From: Photobacterium damselae
GTDB taxonomy: Bacteria > Pseudomonadota > Gammaproteobacteria > Enterobacterales > Vibrionaceae
Reading direction: 5' to 3'
Assembly: GCF_003026815.1 (NCBI RefSeq)
Contig: NZ_PYOG01000028.1
Span: 1 to 49,887, forward strand
Length of the DNA stretch: 49,887 nucleotides
Shown: positions 23,062 through 32,098 of the stretch, piece after piece
Position numbering within the stretch: the stretch's first letter is position 1
How the letters are laid out: each line of letters starts with the position of its first letter
The notes under the pieces: generated by a model
Database searches by the model: none
What the model was told of the DNA's origin: nothing
What the model saw: only the letters and a program-made list of their open reading frames with translations
Position numbers and translations under genes: made by a program

Positions 23062-23286
23062 ATGCAAAAGATACCTATCAAATATGCTCAATTTTCACAC
23101 TCTTATCCCGTACTACATGTATTAACTTTAATTCTACTATTAGCAGCCATCATCACTATTTCAATTACATGCTTGTATTTCCATAACCTGCAAGCATGGC
23201 TTTATTTCATTCCGTGTCTTGCACTTATTCTGTTTTTTAAACAGGCATCATCATATAAGGCTCAATATCTATCACATCAAAATTAG
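23062..23286 (+). CDS. Small two-TM protein in the secretion operon
   Basis: 74 residues with two hydrophobic segments (about 17-42 and 47-62) and a short polar C terminus. It occupies the place where trbK lies in Ti-type operons (between J and L), but no lipobox is present, so it is not a typical TrbK. Not otherwise recognised; transfer accessory or exclusion function is possible. Confidence 0.6.
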   Translation: MQKIPIKYAQFSHSYPVLHVLTLILLLAAIITISITCLYFHNLQAWLYFIPCLALILFFKQASSYKAQYLSHQN

Positions 23287-23296
23287 GAAATTGCTC

Positions 23297-23515
23297 ATGA
23301 AAACACAAAGTTTGACCAATGCCATTGCAGCACTTAGGGAACAAGTAAAAGCTCGTCACAGTGCTGATAAAACGGCCTTATTGCTTGCAACTGAACAAGT
23401 TAAAAAACAGGAACCTTATTCATCCCAAGTCCAACAGGCATTAATAGGTAATAGTGAAGGAAAAACACTCAAGACCGTAACCGCTCGATGGGTTAAACAG
23501 CGTTTACAACAGTAG
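23297..23515 (+). CDS. Small helical protein in the secretion operon
   Basis: 72 residues from the ATG at 23297, 10 bp after the preceding stop; a longer frame upstream lies inside the previous gene and is not favoured. The product is soluble, basic and helical (NAIAALREQVKARHSADKT, KTVTARWVKQRLQQ). Not recognised. Its position before virB6 and short gaps indicate co-expression with the channel genes. Confidence 0.6.
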   Translation: MKTQSLTNAIAALREQVKARHSADKTALLLATEQVKKQEPYSSQVQQALIGNSEGKTLKTVTARWVKQRLQQ

Positions 23516-23523
23516 AGGCTAAT

Positions 23524-24819
23524 ATGTATCGAATATATCTTATCTTCTGCCTGCTTCTCTTTAGTCCTCTCTCCCTTGCTAGCCAATCTGATAATGCCGT
23601 TGATAAGATCATGCAACGTTTCTATGAGCAAACATCAGCATGGGAGCCTATTATCCACAAATATACAATGTCGCTATTTGTGGGCTTGGTTACGATTAGC
23701 TTCGTCTGGGGGGCGGCGCAAGTCCTACTCAAGCAAGGCGGCGTTGTAGATGCCATTGTGTTTCTATTTCAAAGCACAATGTCTATCGGCGTTTCAATCT
23801 ATTTACTTAGCGATGGTCCTAATTTATCAAGAGCCTTAATTGCCAGTTTTAGCAAAATCTCTGGGATTTTAGCAGGGACTAATCAGCAATTTAGTCCATC
23901 AGATATACTCGAATTTGGATTATCTATCGCAACAAAGATATGGGATAAAGCCTCTGCTTTTAGCATTATAAATGGCATTCTCCTCTCAGTAGTAGGACTC
24001 GTGATTATAGTGATCTTCGCTATGATTGCCGCTGAGATGATAGTGCTGATTGTTGGGGCCTATATGTTGGTTTCTGGCGGTACTATCATGCTAGCGTTTC
24101 TGGGTAGTGAATGGACTCGTAACTATGCCATGAACTACTTCACATCAGTAATAGGTATTGCTGCACAGTTATTCTTTATGCAATTAACCGTACTAATCGG
24201 TTATCAAGTTTTTTCTGCCTATCTAACACTTGAAGATACGTCCCTTGCATCAATAGCGATGCTTCTTGCTATGGCAATTGTTTATTTTGCTCTCATAAAA
24301 GTTATGCCTAACATCGCATCAAGTCTCGCTACTGGTAATTTCCGTTTCGGTAGCGGAAGTGCGGTTGCAGCAGCAACAGCAATCGCTGGAGCTGCCGCTG
24401 GTGCTGGATTACTTGCATCAGGTGTGGCAGGAGGAGCTAGCGGCGCGGCCATGAGTAAGTTTATGGCAAGTGATGCAGGAAAAAATATCCTATCTAAGTT
24501 TAGCTCTGCCACTCAATCAGCAATGAGTCATTCGCCTCAATCATTTGCAGCAATGAAAGGAGCGCAGGGAGCGGCAAAAGTAATGACAGGCGCAGGGAGT
24601 GTCGCTGGGAAAGCGGCAAAAGTGGGAATGCAAGCTTTAGCTAATCAAAGCCCTATAGGTAGAGCATTAAGTCAAGCTCATAGAAGTATGGGCGGGGCGA
24701 ACCGTCCAAATCCAAATACCAACGACTCAACCACCGCAACACCAACGATGGCTGATGCAAAAAAGAATCAAGCCTCTCGCAATCTCGCCAAAGCCATGAT
24801 GGATGAATTAAATAAATAG
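23524..24819 (+). CDS. virB6: VirB6/TrbL-like polytopic inner-membrane protein
   Basis: 431 residues. A signal-like N terminus (about 1-20) is followed by six or so TM segments between about 45 and 265, with the long central loop seen in TrbL. The last 160 residues are Ala/Gly/Ser-rich and hydrophilic at the end (AGAAAGAGLLASGVAGGASG). VirB6 forms the inner-membrane channel part. It is followed by virB8 10 bp later. Confidence 0.85.
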   Translation: MYRIYLIFCLLLFSPLSLASQSDNAVDKIMQRFYEQTSAWEPIIHKYTMSLFVGLVTISFVWGAAQVLLKQGGVVDAIVFLFQSTMSIGVSIYLLSDGPNLSRALIASFSKISGILAGTNQQFSPSDILEFGLSIATKIWDKASAFSIINGILLSVVGLVIIVIFAMIAAEMIVLIVGAYMLVSGGTIMLAFLGSEWTRNYAMNYFTSVIGIAAQLFFMQLTVLIGYQVFSAYLTLEDTSLASIAMLLAMAIVYFALIKVMPNIASSLATGNFRFGSGSAVAAATAIAGAAAGAGLLASGVAGGASGAAMSKFMASDAGKNILSKFSSATQSAMSHSPQSFAAMKGAQGAAKVMTGAGSVAGKAAKVGMQALANQSPIGRALSQAHRSMGGANRPNPNTNDSTTATPTMADAKKNQASRNLAKAMMDELNK

Positions 24820-24829
24820 GAGAAATGCT

Positions 24830-25528
24830 GTGTCAGCAAATAGTGATAACAATGATATCGCACTAGAACGAGCCAAAGAGTTATCCATTCTTTATCAAAA
24901 AGGTCGTCAAGAATGGGATGAACGAATGGGAAGTGCAATATCACAAGCCCATTCATGGAAAATGGCCTGTTTTGGCCTAATCCTCGTCTCTTTATCCGCC
25001 GTAGCTGGCATTGCTTATATCGGTAGCCAGTCAAAGATTGTTCCGTATGGCGTGGCTCTACAAAATAATCAAGCTATTCCTATCGGCCCATTAGCAAAAA
25101 TGCCGCCATCTCAAATCAATGCTCTACATGAAAAACAACTTCGTGAATTTGTTGAAGCTAGGCGTTCAGTCTTGGTTGATGTATCAGCACAAAAAAAGTT
25201 GATTGAAGACGTATATTCAATGCTAATGCCAAATACTCCCGCTCTAACAGCAACGTCTCGATATTACAAAAATCACAATGTTTTTGAGCGGGCTCAAACG
25301 GAATTAGTCACAGTGAATATAACCAGTGTTCTACCTATTTCTGAAAATACCTTTCAGGTTGAATGGGAAGAAACGATCACTTCTCGAAATGGACAAGTAA
25401 GGCCATATATAAAACGATTTAAAGCAACAGTGAATACGTTTGTCTCGATACCAACCGATACTAAGGAGCTCAATAGAAATCCTCTTGGCTTTTTTATTCG
25501 AACCTTTAACATTGTGGAATTACAGTAA
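24830..25528 (+). CDS. virB8: VirB8/TrbF-like channel assembly protein
   Basis: 232 residues, GTG start with AGGAGA site. A short cytoplasmic N terminus, a single TM segment (about 44-66, CFGLILVSLSAVAGIAYIG) and a periplasmic domain with the family's pattern of aromatic residues (SRYYKNHNVF, then QVEWEETITSRNG). VirB8 nucleates core-complex assembly. Its stop and the next start overlap as TAATG. Confidence 0.9.
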   Translation: MSANSDNNDIALERAKELSILYQKGRQEWDERMGSAISQAHSWKMACFGLILVSLSAVAGIAYIGSQSKIVPYGVALQNNQAIPIGPLAKMPPSQINALHEKQLREFVEARRSVLVDVSAQKKLIEDVYSMLMPNTPALTATSRYYKNHNVFERAQTELVTVNITSVLPISENTFQVEWEETITSRNGQVRPYIKRFKATVNTFVSIPTDTKELNRNPLGFFIRTFNIVELQ

Positions 25529-26400
25529 TGCAAAAAACTAAATTGTTCGCATTAGGGCTACTGGTATCCTGTAGTTCTTATGCAAATATCGTCCCGCCTC
25601 TCTCTCAAGACTCCCTCGACTTTCTTAGCCCTGATATCCCTCTTTCTACTGTTGAGCGTGCAGGCGTTAAACTGGCTCAAAAATGGATAAATGGAAAAAC
25701 AAAACCAATCACGCGAGGGGATGGTAGCGTCACTTACTTTTATGGTGCGGTGATGCCAACGGTGGTGTGCTCACCCTTAAATCTATGTGATATCCAATTA
25801 CAACCAGGAGAAGAAATTTTACCAAAGGGACTTAATGCCAGTGATACCGTTCGTTGGACTATTACACCAATGGTATCAAATTCACCGAATGATCAAATTA
25901 CGCATGTCATGGTTAAACCAACAGATTCAGGTTTAACATCAAACTTAGTCATTGGTACAAATAAGCGAACCTACAATATCAAGCTGATTAGTCGTCAAAA
26001 AGAATGGATGCCAACAGTTAACTTTGATTATCCAGAAGTGATTAGCCAAACATTAGAATCACTTTATACCCGCACCAAAGAAGCAAAAGAGCGAAAAATT
26101 CTTGGTAATGGCCTTAGCATTGATGATCTCGATTTTAACTACAAAACCCAAGGTCAGGCTGATTTTGTTCCTATTCGTGTTTACAACAACTCGGTGAAAA
26201 CCATTCTTGAAATGCCCCGCAGTGTTGCTACTGGAAAGTTACCTACACTACTGGTAGTTAATGATGGCCGCCGTGAACAAATCAACTATCGCTATAAAAA
26301 TGGCCGTTTCATTGTCGATGGTCTACCAAAACAAATCATCTTATTACTTGGTTCTGGCAAATATCAGAAATCAGTCTTAATCACTAAGGGGGATAGATGA
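25528..26400 (+). CDS. virB9: VirB9/TrbG-like outer-membrane core protein
   Basis: 290 residues. Signal peptide at about 1-20. The N-terminal domain (VTYFYGAVMPTVVCSPLNLC) and the C-terminal beta-domain (GQADFVPIRVYNNSVKT, RYKNGRFIVDGLPKQIILLLG) carry the conserved TrbG/VirB9 features. It forms the outer-membrane ring with VirB7/TrbH and VirB10. Overlaps the next gene by 4 bp (ATGA). Confidence 0.9.
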   Translation: MQKTKLFALGLLVSCSSYANIVPPLSQDSLDFLSPDIPLSTVERAGVKLAQKWINGKTKPITRGDGSVTYFYGAVMPTVVCSPLNLCDIQLQPGEEILPKGLNASDTVRWTITPMVSNSPNDQITHVMVKPTDSGLTSNLVIGTNKRTYNIKLISRQKEWMPTVNFDYPEVISQTLESLYTRTKEAKERKILGNGLSIDDLDFNYKTQGQADFVPIRVYNNSVKTILEMPRSVATGKLPTLLVVNDGRREQINYRYKNGRFIVDGLPKQIILLLGSGKYQKSVLITKGDR

Positions 26401-26822
26401 AGCGTGTATTATTTCTCTTAGCTCTCTTACTAGGTGGATGTGCCAGTTACGACGCTGACAAGTACGGTAACTATAATGACGTGGTATTAACTGATTTTGA
26501 GGCCAAAATTATTGCTAATGACATTACTCATTATCTGCAACAAACGATTGGGGTAAAAGGAGTCATTAATCTCAACCGAGATAACAGCACATTTGCTCGT
26601 GTTTTAGATGAAACCTTGCGCTATAGCGGTATTGGAGTCACACAGCAACAAGCAATTTATCCAGAGGTGAATTATCGAATTGAGCAGCTTAACCAATCTC
26701 AATTTGTTGTCACTATTATTATAGGTAAAGGTCACTTTTCCAAAATATGGGCATTAGTTGATAATAAATTAGTCCCATTACCTACCAGAACGATTTTTGG
26801 AGGGAGAGAACTTGGATATTAA
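26397..26822 (+). CDS. trbH: TrbH-like lipoprotein
   Basis: 141 residues. A lipoprotein signal with lipobox LLGGC (Cys15) is followed by ASYDADKYGN. It lies between virB9 and virB10, exactly where trbH sits in IncP and Ti trb operons, and its size fits TrbH rather than the much shorter VirB7. It probably supports the outer-membrane ring. It overlaps the next gene's TTG start by 11 bp. Confidence 0.75.
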   Translation: MKRVLFLLALLLGGCASYDADKYGNYNDVVLTDFEAKIIANDITHYLQQTIGVKGVINLNRDNSTFARVLDETLRYSGIGVTQQQAIYPEVNYRIEQLNQSQFVVTIIIGKGHFSKIWALVDNKLVPLPTRTIFGGRELGY

Positions 26823-27999
26823 AGGTTCAATTAGTGGATTAGGGACGGGAGCCAGAAAGATCGCTAATAAAAAGATCCTTGCGGTCATTTCTTTTATCCT
26901 CTTCTTTATTGTGCTTGTCACTATGATGGTGATTGCTGGTAAAGGCCAACAAAAACAATCACAGGCACAGTCACAAGAACAAACTACGCAACAAAACGCA
27001 TTAGATGTTGACCAAAGTCTTAATATGAGCTTGGCTTCTGCACCTTCTGAAAATGTTATTCCCTCAAAACAGGCAATTATGGAAGCCAAAGAAGAGGTAG
27101 CAAAAAAAGAAGAAGATTTACGCCAGGCTAATGATGAGAACAGCATTGAAAATCGTTTGAAAGAGGAGGCCATTAAAGAATATTTGGTCATGAGGCGAGC
27201 AAAATCACAAGCTCTTCTAGCCGCACTTAAAGCCCCGACTCATATTGAGTATGAAAAAACCAATAGCCCTAATGCTGCAAATAGTACCCTTGATGAAGCT
27301 AAGGCTCACTTGGCTGCACTAGAAAAAATGAGAGATGGTGTAAGTGGCACTGGCAACCCTAAAGCAGAAACTAAAAGTACGCTCGATGGTTACTTAGATA
27401 ACACAAGAACGGCTCTCTCAAGCCCTTATACATTGTCTATAGGGACGTTAATACCCGCAACTCTGGGCGGGGCATTAAATTCAGATATTGCAGGAACCGT
27501 AACCGCTACGATATCCCAAAATGTCTATGACAGTGCGACGGGTTCTACATTGTTATTTCCGCAAGGAGCTGAATTAGTTGGACAATACAACGGGCAAGTA
27601 GCATTCGGTCAAGAACGCTTACCAGTTCAATGGTATCGAATTAACTTCCCCGATGGCTCTACTGTTAATTTACGTGGTATGAGCGGAGTTGATGTTGAAG
27701 GACAAACGGGCTTTGAAGGTGATGTTAATAATCACTACTGGCGACTGTTCGGACAATCAACCTTGTTAGGCTTAATTGCAGGAGGTACAACAGCGGCCAT
27801 ATCCACAAATGATAATGGTGATAGTGTGAGTCCAAGTCAAACTATTGCTAATGGCGTGATACAGCAGTATTCACAAGTGGGTACTACCTTAATCCAAAAA
27901 AACTTACAGATAGCACCGACTATCACCGTCCCTAGTGGTTATGAATTTAATATCATTCTAACCAAAGATATCGTTATTCCTCCTTACTCAACAAAATAA
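26812..27999 (+). CDS. virB10: VirB10/TrbI-like core protein
   Basis: 395 residues from the TTG at 26812, which has GGAGGGAG 8 bp upstream; a TTG five codons earlier lies on top of that site and is rejected. One TM segment (about 18-44), then a Gln-rich, helical periplasmic linker and the C-terminal beta-barrel domain (LIPATLGGALNSDIAG, GSTLLFPQGAELVGQYNG, then VDGTVN-type strands). It spans both membranes and senses ATP energy in the channel. It is the last trb gene; the pilus genes begin 13 bp later. Confidence 0.9.
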   Translation: MDIKGSISGLGTGARKIANKKILAVISFILFFIVLVTMMVIAGKGQQKQSQAQSQEQTTQQNALDVDQSLNMSLASAPSENVIPSKQAIMEAKEEVAKKEEDLRQANDENSIENRLKEEAIKEYLVMRRAKSQALLAALKAPTHIEYEKTNSPNAANSTLDEAKAHLAALEKMRDGVSGTGNPKAETKSTLDGYLDNTRTALSSPYTLSIGTLIPATLGGALNSDIAGTVTATISQNVYDSATGSTLLFPQGAELVGQYNGQVAFGQERLPVQWYRINFPDGSTVNLRGMSGVDVEGQTGFEGDVNNHYWRLFGQSTLLGLIAGGTTAAISTNDNGDSVSPSQTIANGVIQQYSQVGTTLIQKNLQIAPTITVPSGYEFNIILTKDIVIPPYSTK

Positions 28000-28012
28000 C
28001 GGACCTTCAATA

Positions 28013-28945
28013 ATGAAATTGACGTATATCCACACAGCTATTGTGGGGGTGATGTCGCTTGCGCTTCATCCGTCCTATTTAGCAGCACAACCTATCGCAC
28101 AACTCATTAGTAATGATGGCCACGAACAAATCGTGATCCAAAATATTCCCAAACCACCTCCCTTTATTGCACCAACCAGAAATGAGGTGAAAGCAGAAAA
28201 TATCTACCAAGAAAGAAAACCTCTTCCTGTAATAACGGAGAAAACGCCTGTAAAACATATAGCACAACATTTACCCAAACAAGGGAGAGAGAAACCAAAA
28301 GGCATCCAAAATTTACCAAGTCAGGCTAAATCTTTACCACCTATAAGAGCAGATTTAGCAGCTAAAGCCAAAAGTAAACCACCACTACTAAAAAAGTTAC
28401 CACCTCAAAGCATAAATGCTTCTGCTGAGCCTAGTTTTTATGTATCTCAAGGCCAAACCTACATGACGGCCATTCGAAATTGGTTAACCCAAAATAAGCT
28501 CTCGCGGGTTGCTTGGTCATTGCCACCGGCAACGGTTGCGGCTCTAAATACACCATCGAGCAATGGTAATTTATTTAAAGGCGATATTGAGAGTGTCATT
28601 AAGCAAGTCGGTGATAAGGTCGGGAAACCGCTATATTTCAGTCGCAATGCTAAGGGAATGGCCGCTATCCATAACATAAAGGGCAGTGTTGATATTCTGT
28701 GGATCAACGGTGCAACCATCAAAGATGCGGTAAAAAATCTAACACTTCAATATCACTGGCAATGGAAAAACGGTGACAACAGTTCGTGGATGGCACCTGA
28801 TAACTACACGCTGATTGCCCCTTATCCCGTTGTCGCCCCTCGTGGTGATTTTGCTTACGCCTTAAATACCGTTCTTGACGGCTATCCCGTACAAGCTCAA
28901 TTGCTATATGCCACTAAAAATATCTTTGTCGTGGAGAAAGAATAA
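28013..28945 (+). CDS. pilL: PilL/TcpQ-like pilus assembly protein
   Basis: 310 residues. Signal peptide (about 1-26), Pro/Lys-rich linker (about 45-145), and a C-terminal TcpQ/PilL domain (YVSQGQTYMTAIRNWLTQNK, then IKGSVDILWINGATIKDAVK, then a small barrel ending in IFVVEKE). In R64 and TCP systems this protein partners the outer-membrane secretin. It starts only 13 bp after virB10 without a terminator, and its stop overlaps the next ATG (TAATG). Confidence 0.8.
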   Translation: MKLTYIHTAIVGVMSLALHPSYLAAQPIAQLISNDGHEQIVIQNIPKPPPFIAPTRNEVKAENIYQERKPLPVITEKTPVKHIAQHLPKQGREKPKGIQNLPSQAKSLPPIRADLAAKAKSKPPLLKKLPPQSINASAEPSFYVSQGQTYMTAIRNWLTQNKLSRVAWSLPPATVAALNTPSSNGNLFKGDIESVIKQVGDKVGKPLYFSRNAKGMAAIHNIKGSVDILWINGATIKDAVKNLTLQYHWQWKNGDNSSWMAPDNYTLIAPYPVVAPRGDFAYALNTVLDGYPVQAQLLYATKNIFVVEKE

Positions 28946-30405
28946 TGCAGTTCATTAGAACAAAAGTCGCAATACTGGTCAGTATTACCTTGCTACAAGG
29001 TTGCGTTTCTCAAAGTTACCTGGATAACAAAAAACAAGCTGAACAACTACAACAACATATGGATGAAATTAGACCTACAGGCGTACTGGCTAATGTAGAG
29101 AGTATTTCTCGTCCTCCCATTAACATTACCCCCATAGAAACAGAACATGCGATTGCCTGGCTCAACGATAACATTCATGTTCAAGTTTCTGGATTGCCGT
29201 TATCACTCGTTTTAGATACGGTACTCAAGGGAACAGGAGCCCAAGTTATCTTTTCTAGTGATGTTCGAGCCAATACTCCCGTTTCGATTAATGCTGATAC
29301 GACTCGCCAGAATATTTTGAACCTATTATCCAGCCAAACAGGTTATGGATTTGCACCTAGCGAGCACAGCCTTTCAGTTCAACGCTATCTCACCGAAACC
29401 TTCATGATTAATTTGCCTACTGGCACAATCACCAGCCAGCAAGGCTCACAAGGTGAAACCAAAGGCGAAGGCGAAAACACCAAAGTTGAAGGTCAGTTTA
29501 TTAATGCTGCCATTGAAAGTCAGAACGCATTCAATGAAATCGCAAATGCTATCAAAGTGGTACTAAAATCAGATAGCGAAGATAACAAACTGATTGGTGA
29601 TGTTCAGTCGGTTCCGTCAATGGGCAGTATCACCGTTAGAACAACACCTAGTCGCATGGCTCAAGTTCGCCAAGTTGTTGATAAATTCCAGCAAGAGTTG
29701 GCTAAACAAGTCTTGTTAGAAATTACCGTATTGGAGTTCCGCTCGAACCTTGGAAAAGATCAAGGGATTGATTGGCAACTGTTAAAGAACGTTGGTGATG
29801 GCACAATTAAGTTTTTAATTCCAGGAACAACCGCAACCGCCACAGGCAATCCTGCGGGACTCGCGTTTACAGGCACAGGGAAATGGGACGGCACGACTGC
29901 CTTTATCAAAGCACTTGAAGAACAAGGAACGGTATCAACTCAAACGCCTATCTCAATGCTGACTATTAGCGGTTATCCTGCACGAATTTCACAAACCATA
30001 ACCACCCCGTACTTATCTGATGTCTCAACAGAAGTCACAGAAACAACAACCTCAACCTCCACTACACGCGATAAAGTAGTTGAAGGGGTTGATATGATGG
30101 TCAATGCCAAAGTACAAAAAGGGGTTGTCTCATTGCGAGTCACGGGAAAACTGACAAAGATTGCGGGAGATACAACAGAAAAAATCAATGATGCCACGTT
30201 GCGTTTTATCAAAACTCGTGATGCCGATTTAAGTTTTGTTAATAAGCTACGCTATGGGCAAACCGTTGTCATTGGTTCAATCAAGCAACAATCAACGGGA
30301 GCCAATAAGAGTTCATCATTTGGGATTGACGGACTCGGTATGCAATCTACGACTAATGAGACCGTTGAAACGCTTGTGTTACTCACACCAAGGAGAACAC
30401 AGTGA
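28945..30405 (+). CDS. pilN: PilN-type secretin, lipoprotein
   Basis: 486 residues. Lipobox LLQGC at about 17-21. An N-domain (INITPIETEHAIAWLNDN, then LVLDTVLKGTGAQVIFSSD) leads to the secretin C-terminal region (about 230-486), including VSTQTPISMLTISGYPARIS and LRYGQTVVIGSIKQQ. It forms the outer-membrane pore through which the type IVb pilus leaves the cell, as PilN of R64 and BfpB do. Its stop overlaps the next start (GTGA). Confidence 0.9.
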   Translation: MQFIRTKVAILVSITLLQGCVSQSYLDNKKQAEQLQQHMDEIRPTGVLANVESISRPPINITPIETEHAIAWLNDNIHVQVSGLPLSLVLDTVLKGTGAQVIFSSDVRANTPVSINADTTRQNILNLLSSQTGYGFAPSEHSLSVQRYLTETFMINLPTGTITSQQGSQGETKGEGENTKVEGQFINAAIESQNAFNEIANAIKVVLKSDSEDNKLIGDVQSVPSMGSITVRTTPSRMAQVRQVVDKFQQELAKQVLLEITVLEFRSNLGKDQGIDWQLLKNVGDGTIKFLIPGTTATATGNPAGLAFTGTGKWDGTTAFIKALEEQGTVSTQTPISMLTISGYPARISQTITTPYLSDVSTEVTETTTSTSTTRDKVVEGVDMMVNAKVQKGVVSLRVTGKLTKIAGDTTEKINDATLRFIKTRDADLSFVNKLRYGQTVVIGSIKQQSTGANKSSSFGIDGLGMQSTTNETVETLVLLTPRRTQ

Positions 30406-31535
30406 ATATAGCTACTTTCTTTAAAGCCAGTATTCAAACCGTCAGCAAAGAAAGTTTTAAACGCCAACATCCATCCCCTTATCTCTACTTCACTATTCGT
30501 AATGGGTTTTATCATCTTTACACCAGTCAAGAGCCAAGTTTCGCTCTCGCTGAAGCGTGGTTGAAGAAAATAAATAGCTCGGAATGGGGATTAATTGAAC
30601 CGCTTGATAATAACCAGTTCTTTTTCATGTTTGTGGGAAAAGGCGACATTATCAAAGCATATGTTGGCTCGTTTGAACAACTGGATTCAGTCTTACTAGA
30701 ACGTTGTAAAGTCCTGTATATCGTTGACTCAAATCAACTGGCTTCAAGCCTTGAGTCTTCTCAGCACCAAGCTTTACTTAAATATCATGTAGAGCCATTA
30801 TCACCACTGACACCGTCTGAACTGGCACCTTTTGCCCTAAAAAAGCATAAAAAGATACCGATAAAAGCCATCTCTCTTTTGGCTCTGTTAACGATCCTTG
30901 GAATAGCGGGATCTTATGCCTATCGGGAAGCCACAAAACCTGAGCCCTTACCCCCACCAGTGGATCCGTATCTGGCTTATCGAACAACCGTGAATCAATC
31001 GTTTTTTGCCCCTGAAATACTGCATAACGCTTTATCGTTAGGAGCGATAGGAAGCGGATTACCGTATGGATGGCAATTTAAAACGGTTTCACTGCAAGGC
31101 GACGCAATCAACTTAACTGCAGAACGAACCTCTAACGGTCAACGCACTGTGATTATGAGCTGGCTAAAGCAACATCCTCAGCTTTTACCTTACAGCCAAG
31201 TATCGTTAGATTCATTAAGCATTACTATTCCTCTGCTTCAAACATTGCAGAAATGGCACAACAAAATCATGCCTACTGAGCCGTCATTATCGAGTGTCAT
31301 TGACACTCAAGTTGCGCTGGGCTGGCAAATGACGGAGCTCACTACCGATAATGGGTTAGTTTCTACCACGTCTCATTGGACGGCCACAAAAGAAACAGCT
31401 CTCTCTGAATTAGCATCATTCAGTCAAATGGTCTCGCAACTGCCTGTGACAATCACAAAATTAGACATAACGCCAAGTGGAGCCGTTGGATATTTTAAGA
31501 TCCAAATCCGATTTGCGTTTATGGGTCAAAAATAA
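30402..31535 (+). CDS. pilO: PilO-like pilus assembly protein
   Basis: 377 residues, GTG start with AAGGAG. An N-terminal cytoplasmic domain (about 1-148, PilO2-like), one TM segment (about 150-172, AISLLALLTILGIAGSYAY) and a periplasmic domain. The order N-O-P-Q matches R64 pil operons, where PilO is an inner-membrane assembly component. Start overlaps pilN by 4 bp. Confidence 0.8.
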   Translation: MNIATFFKASIQTVSKESFKRQHPSPYLYFTIRNGFYHLYTSQEPSFALAEAWLKKINSSEWGLIEPLDNNQFFFMFVGKGDIIKAYVGSFEQLDSVLLERCKVLYIVDSNQLASSLESSQHQALLKYHVEPLSPLTPSELAPFALKKHKKIPIKAISLLALLTILGIAGSYAYREATKPEPLPPPVDPYLAYRTTVNQSFFAPEILHNALSLGAIGSGLPYGWQFKTVSLQGDAINLTAERTSNGQRTVIMSWLKQHPQLLPYSQVSLDSLSITIPLLQTLQKWHNKIMPTEPSLSSVIDTQVALGWQMTELTTDNGLVSTTSHWTATKETALSELASFSQMVSQLPVTITKLDITPSGAVGYFKIQIRFAFMGQK

Positions 31536-31545
31536 AAGGTTCACA

Positions 31546-32097
31546 ATGAAAAAACACATAAAATGGATAATACTTGGAGTCGTTACGGTTCCTACTATAG
31601 GGTATTTATTTTATCCTCAGTCACCAGCACCAAGCCCCGTTCAACCCGTATCTCAAGATCAAAACATCACAACACCGTCTCTGCCTGAGCCCCCTAAATC
31701 TCAACCCTCAATTGTGATCCAACTGGACTCAAATGCAGAAAAAATCATTCAAAAATCCAATGAGTTAGTTCAGAAAAAATTAGACGATGCACTGAATAAA
31801 CTCGACATTGAAGTGCGCACGCCTATGACATATCAAGTACCTGATATGTCAAAAACGTTCCTCACTGACGAAGATACGGGCTTTGAAACACCCACAATGA
31901 ATCCATTAGACCAAGTTCAATTTCGTGGCTTAATTGGAAATGGGAAAAATCAAACAGCTTATTTGTCTATTGCTGATAACGCCCCCTTTAAGGTTCAAGT
32001 CGGCTCTATCTTTCAAGGAATTAAAGTTACCCGTATTTCGCCTAATGGCATTGAAATACGCAAAGGAAAGCAAACCCGACTTTTAAAAGGAGAGTGA
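31546..32097 (+). CDS. pilP: PilP-like pilus assembly protein
   Basis: 183 residues from the ATG at 31546; an earlier in-frame ATG lies inside pilO and has no ribosome site. One N-terminal TM segment (about 6-24), a Pro/Gln-rich linker, a helical stretch (about 60-85) and a C-terminal small beta-domain (KVQVGSIFQGIKVTRISPNG) like that of PilP/GspC proteins that dock on secretins. It lies 1 bp before pilQ. Confidence 0.8.
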   Translation: MKKHIKWIILGVVTVPTIGYLFYPQSPAPSPVQPVSQDQNITTPSLPEPPKSQPSIVIQLDSNAEKIIQKSNELVQKKLDDALNKLDIEVRTPMTYQVPDMSKTFLTDEDTGFETPTMNPLDQVQFRGLIGNGKNQTAYLSIADNAPFKVQVGSIFQGIKVTRISPNGIEIRKGKQTRLLKGE

Positions 32098-32098
32098 T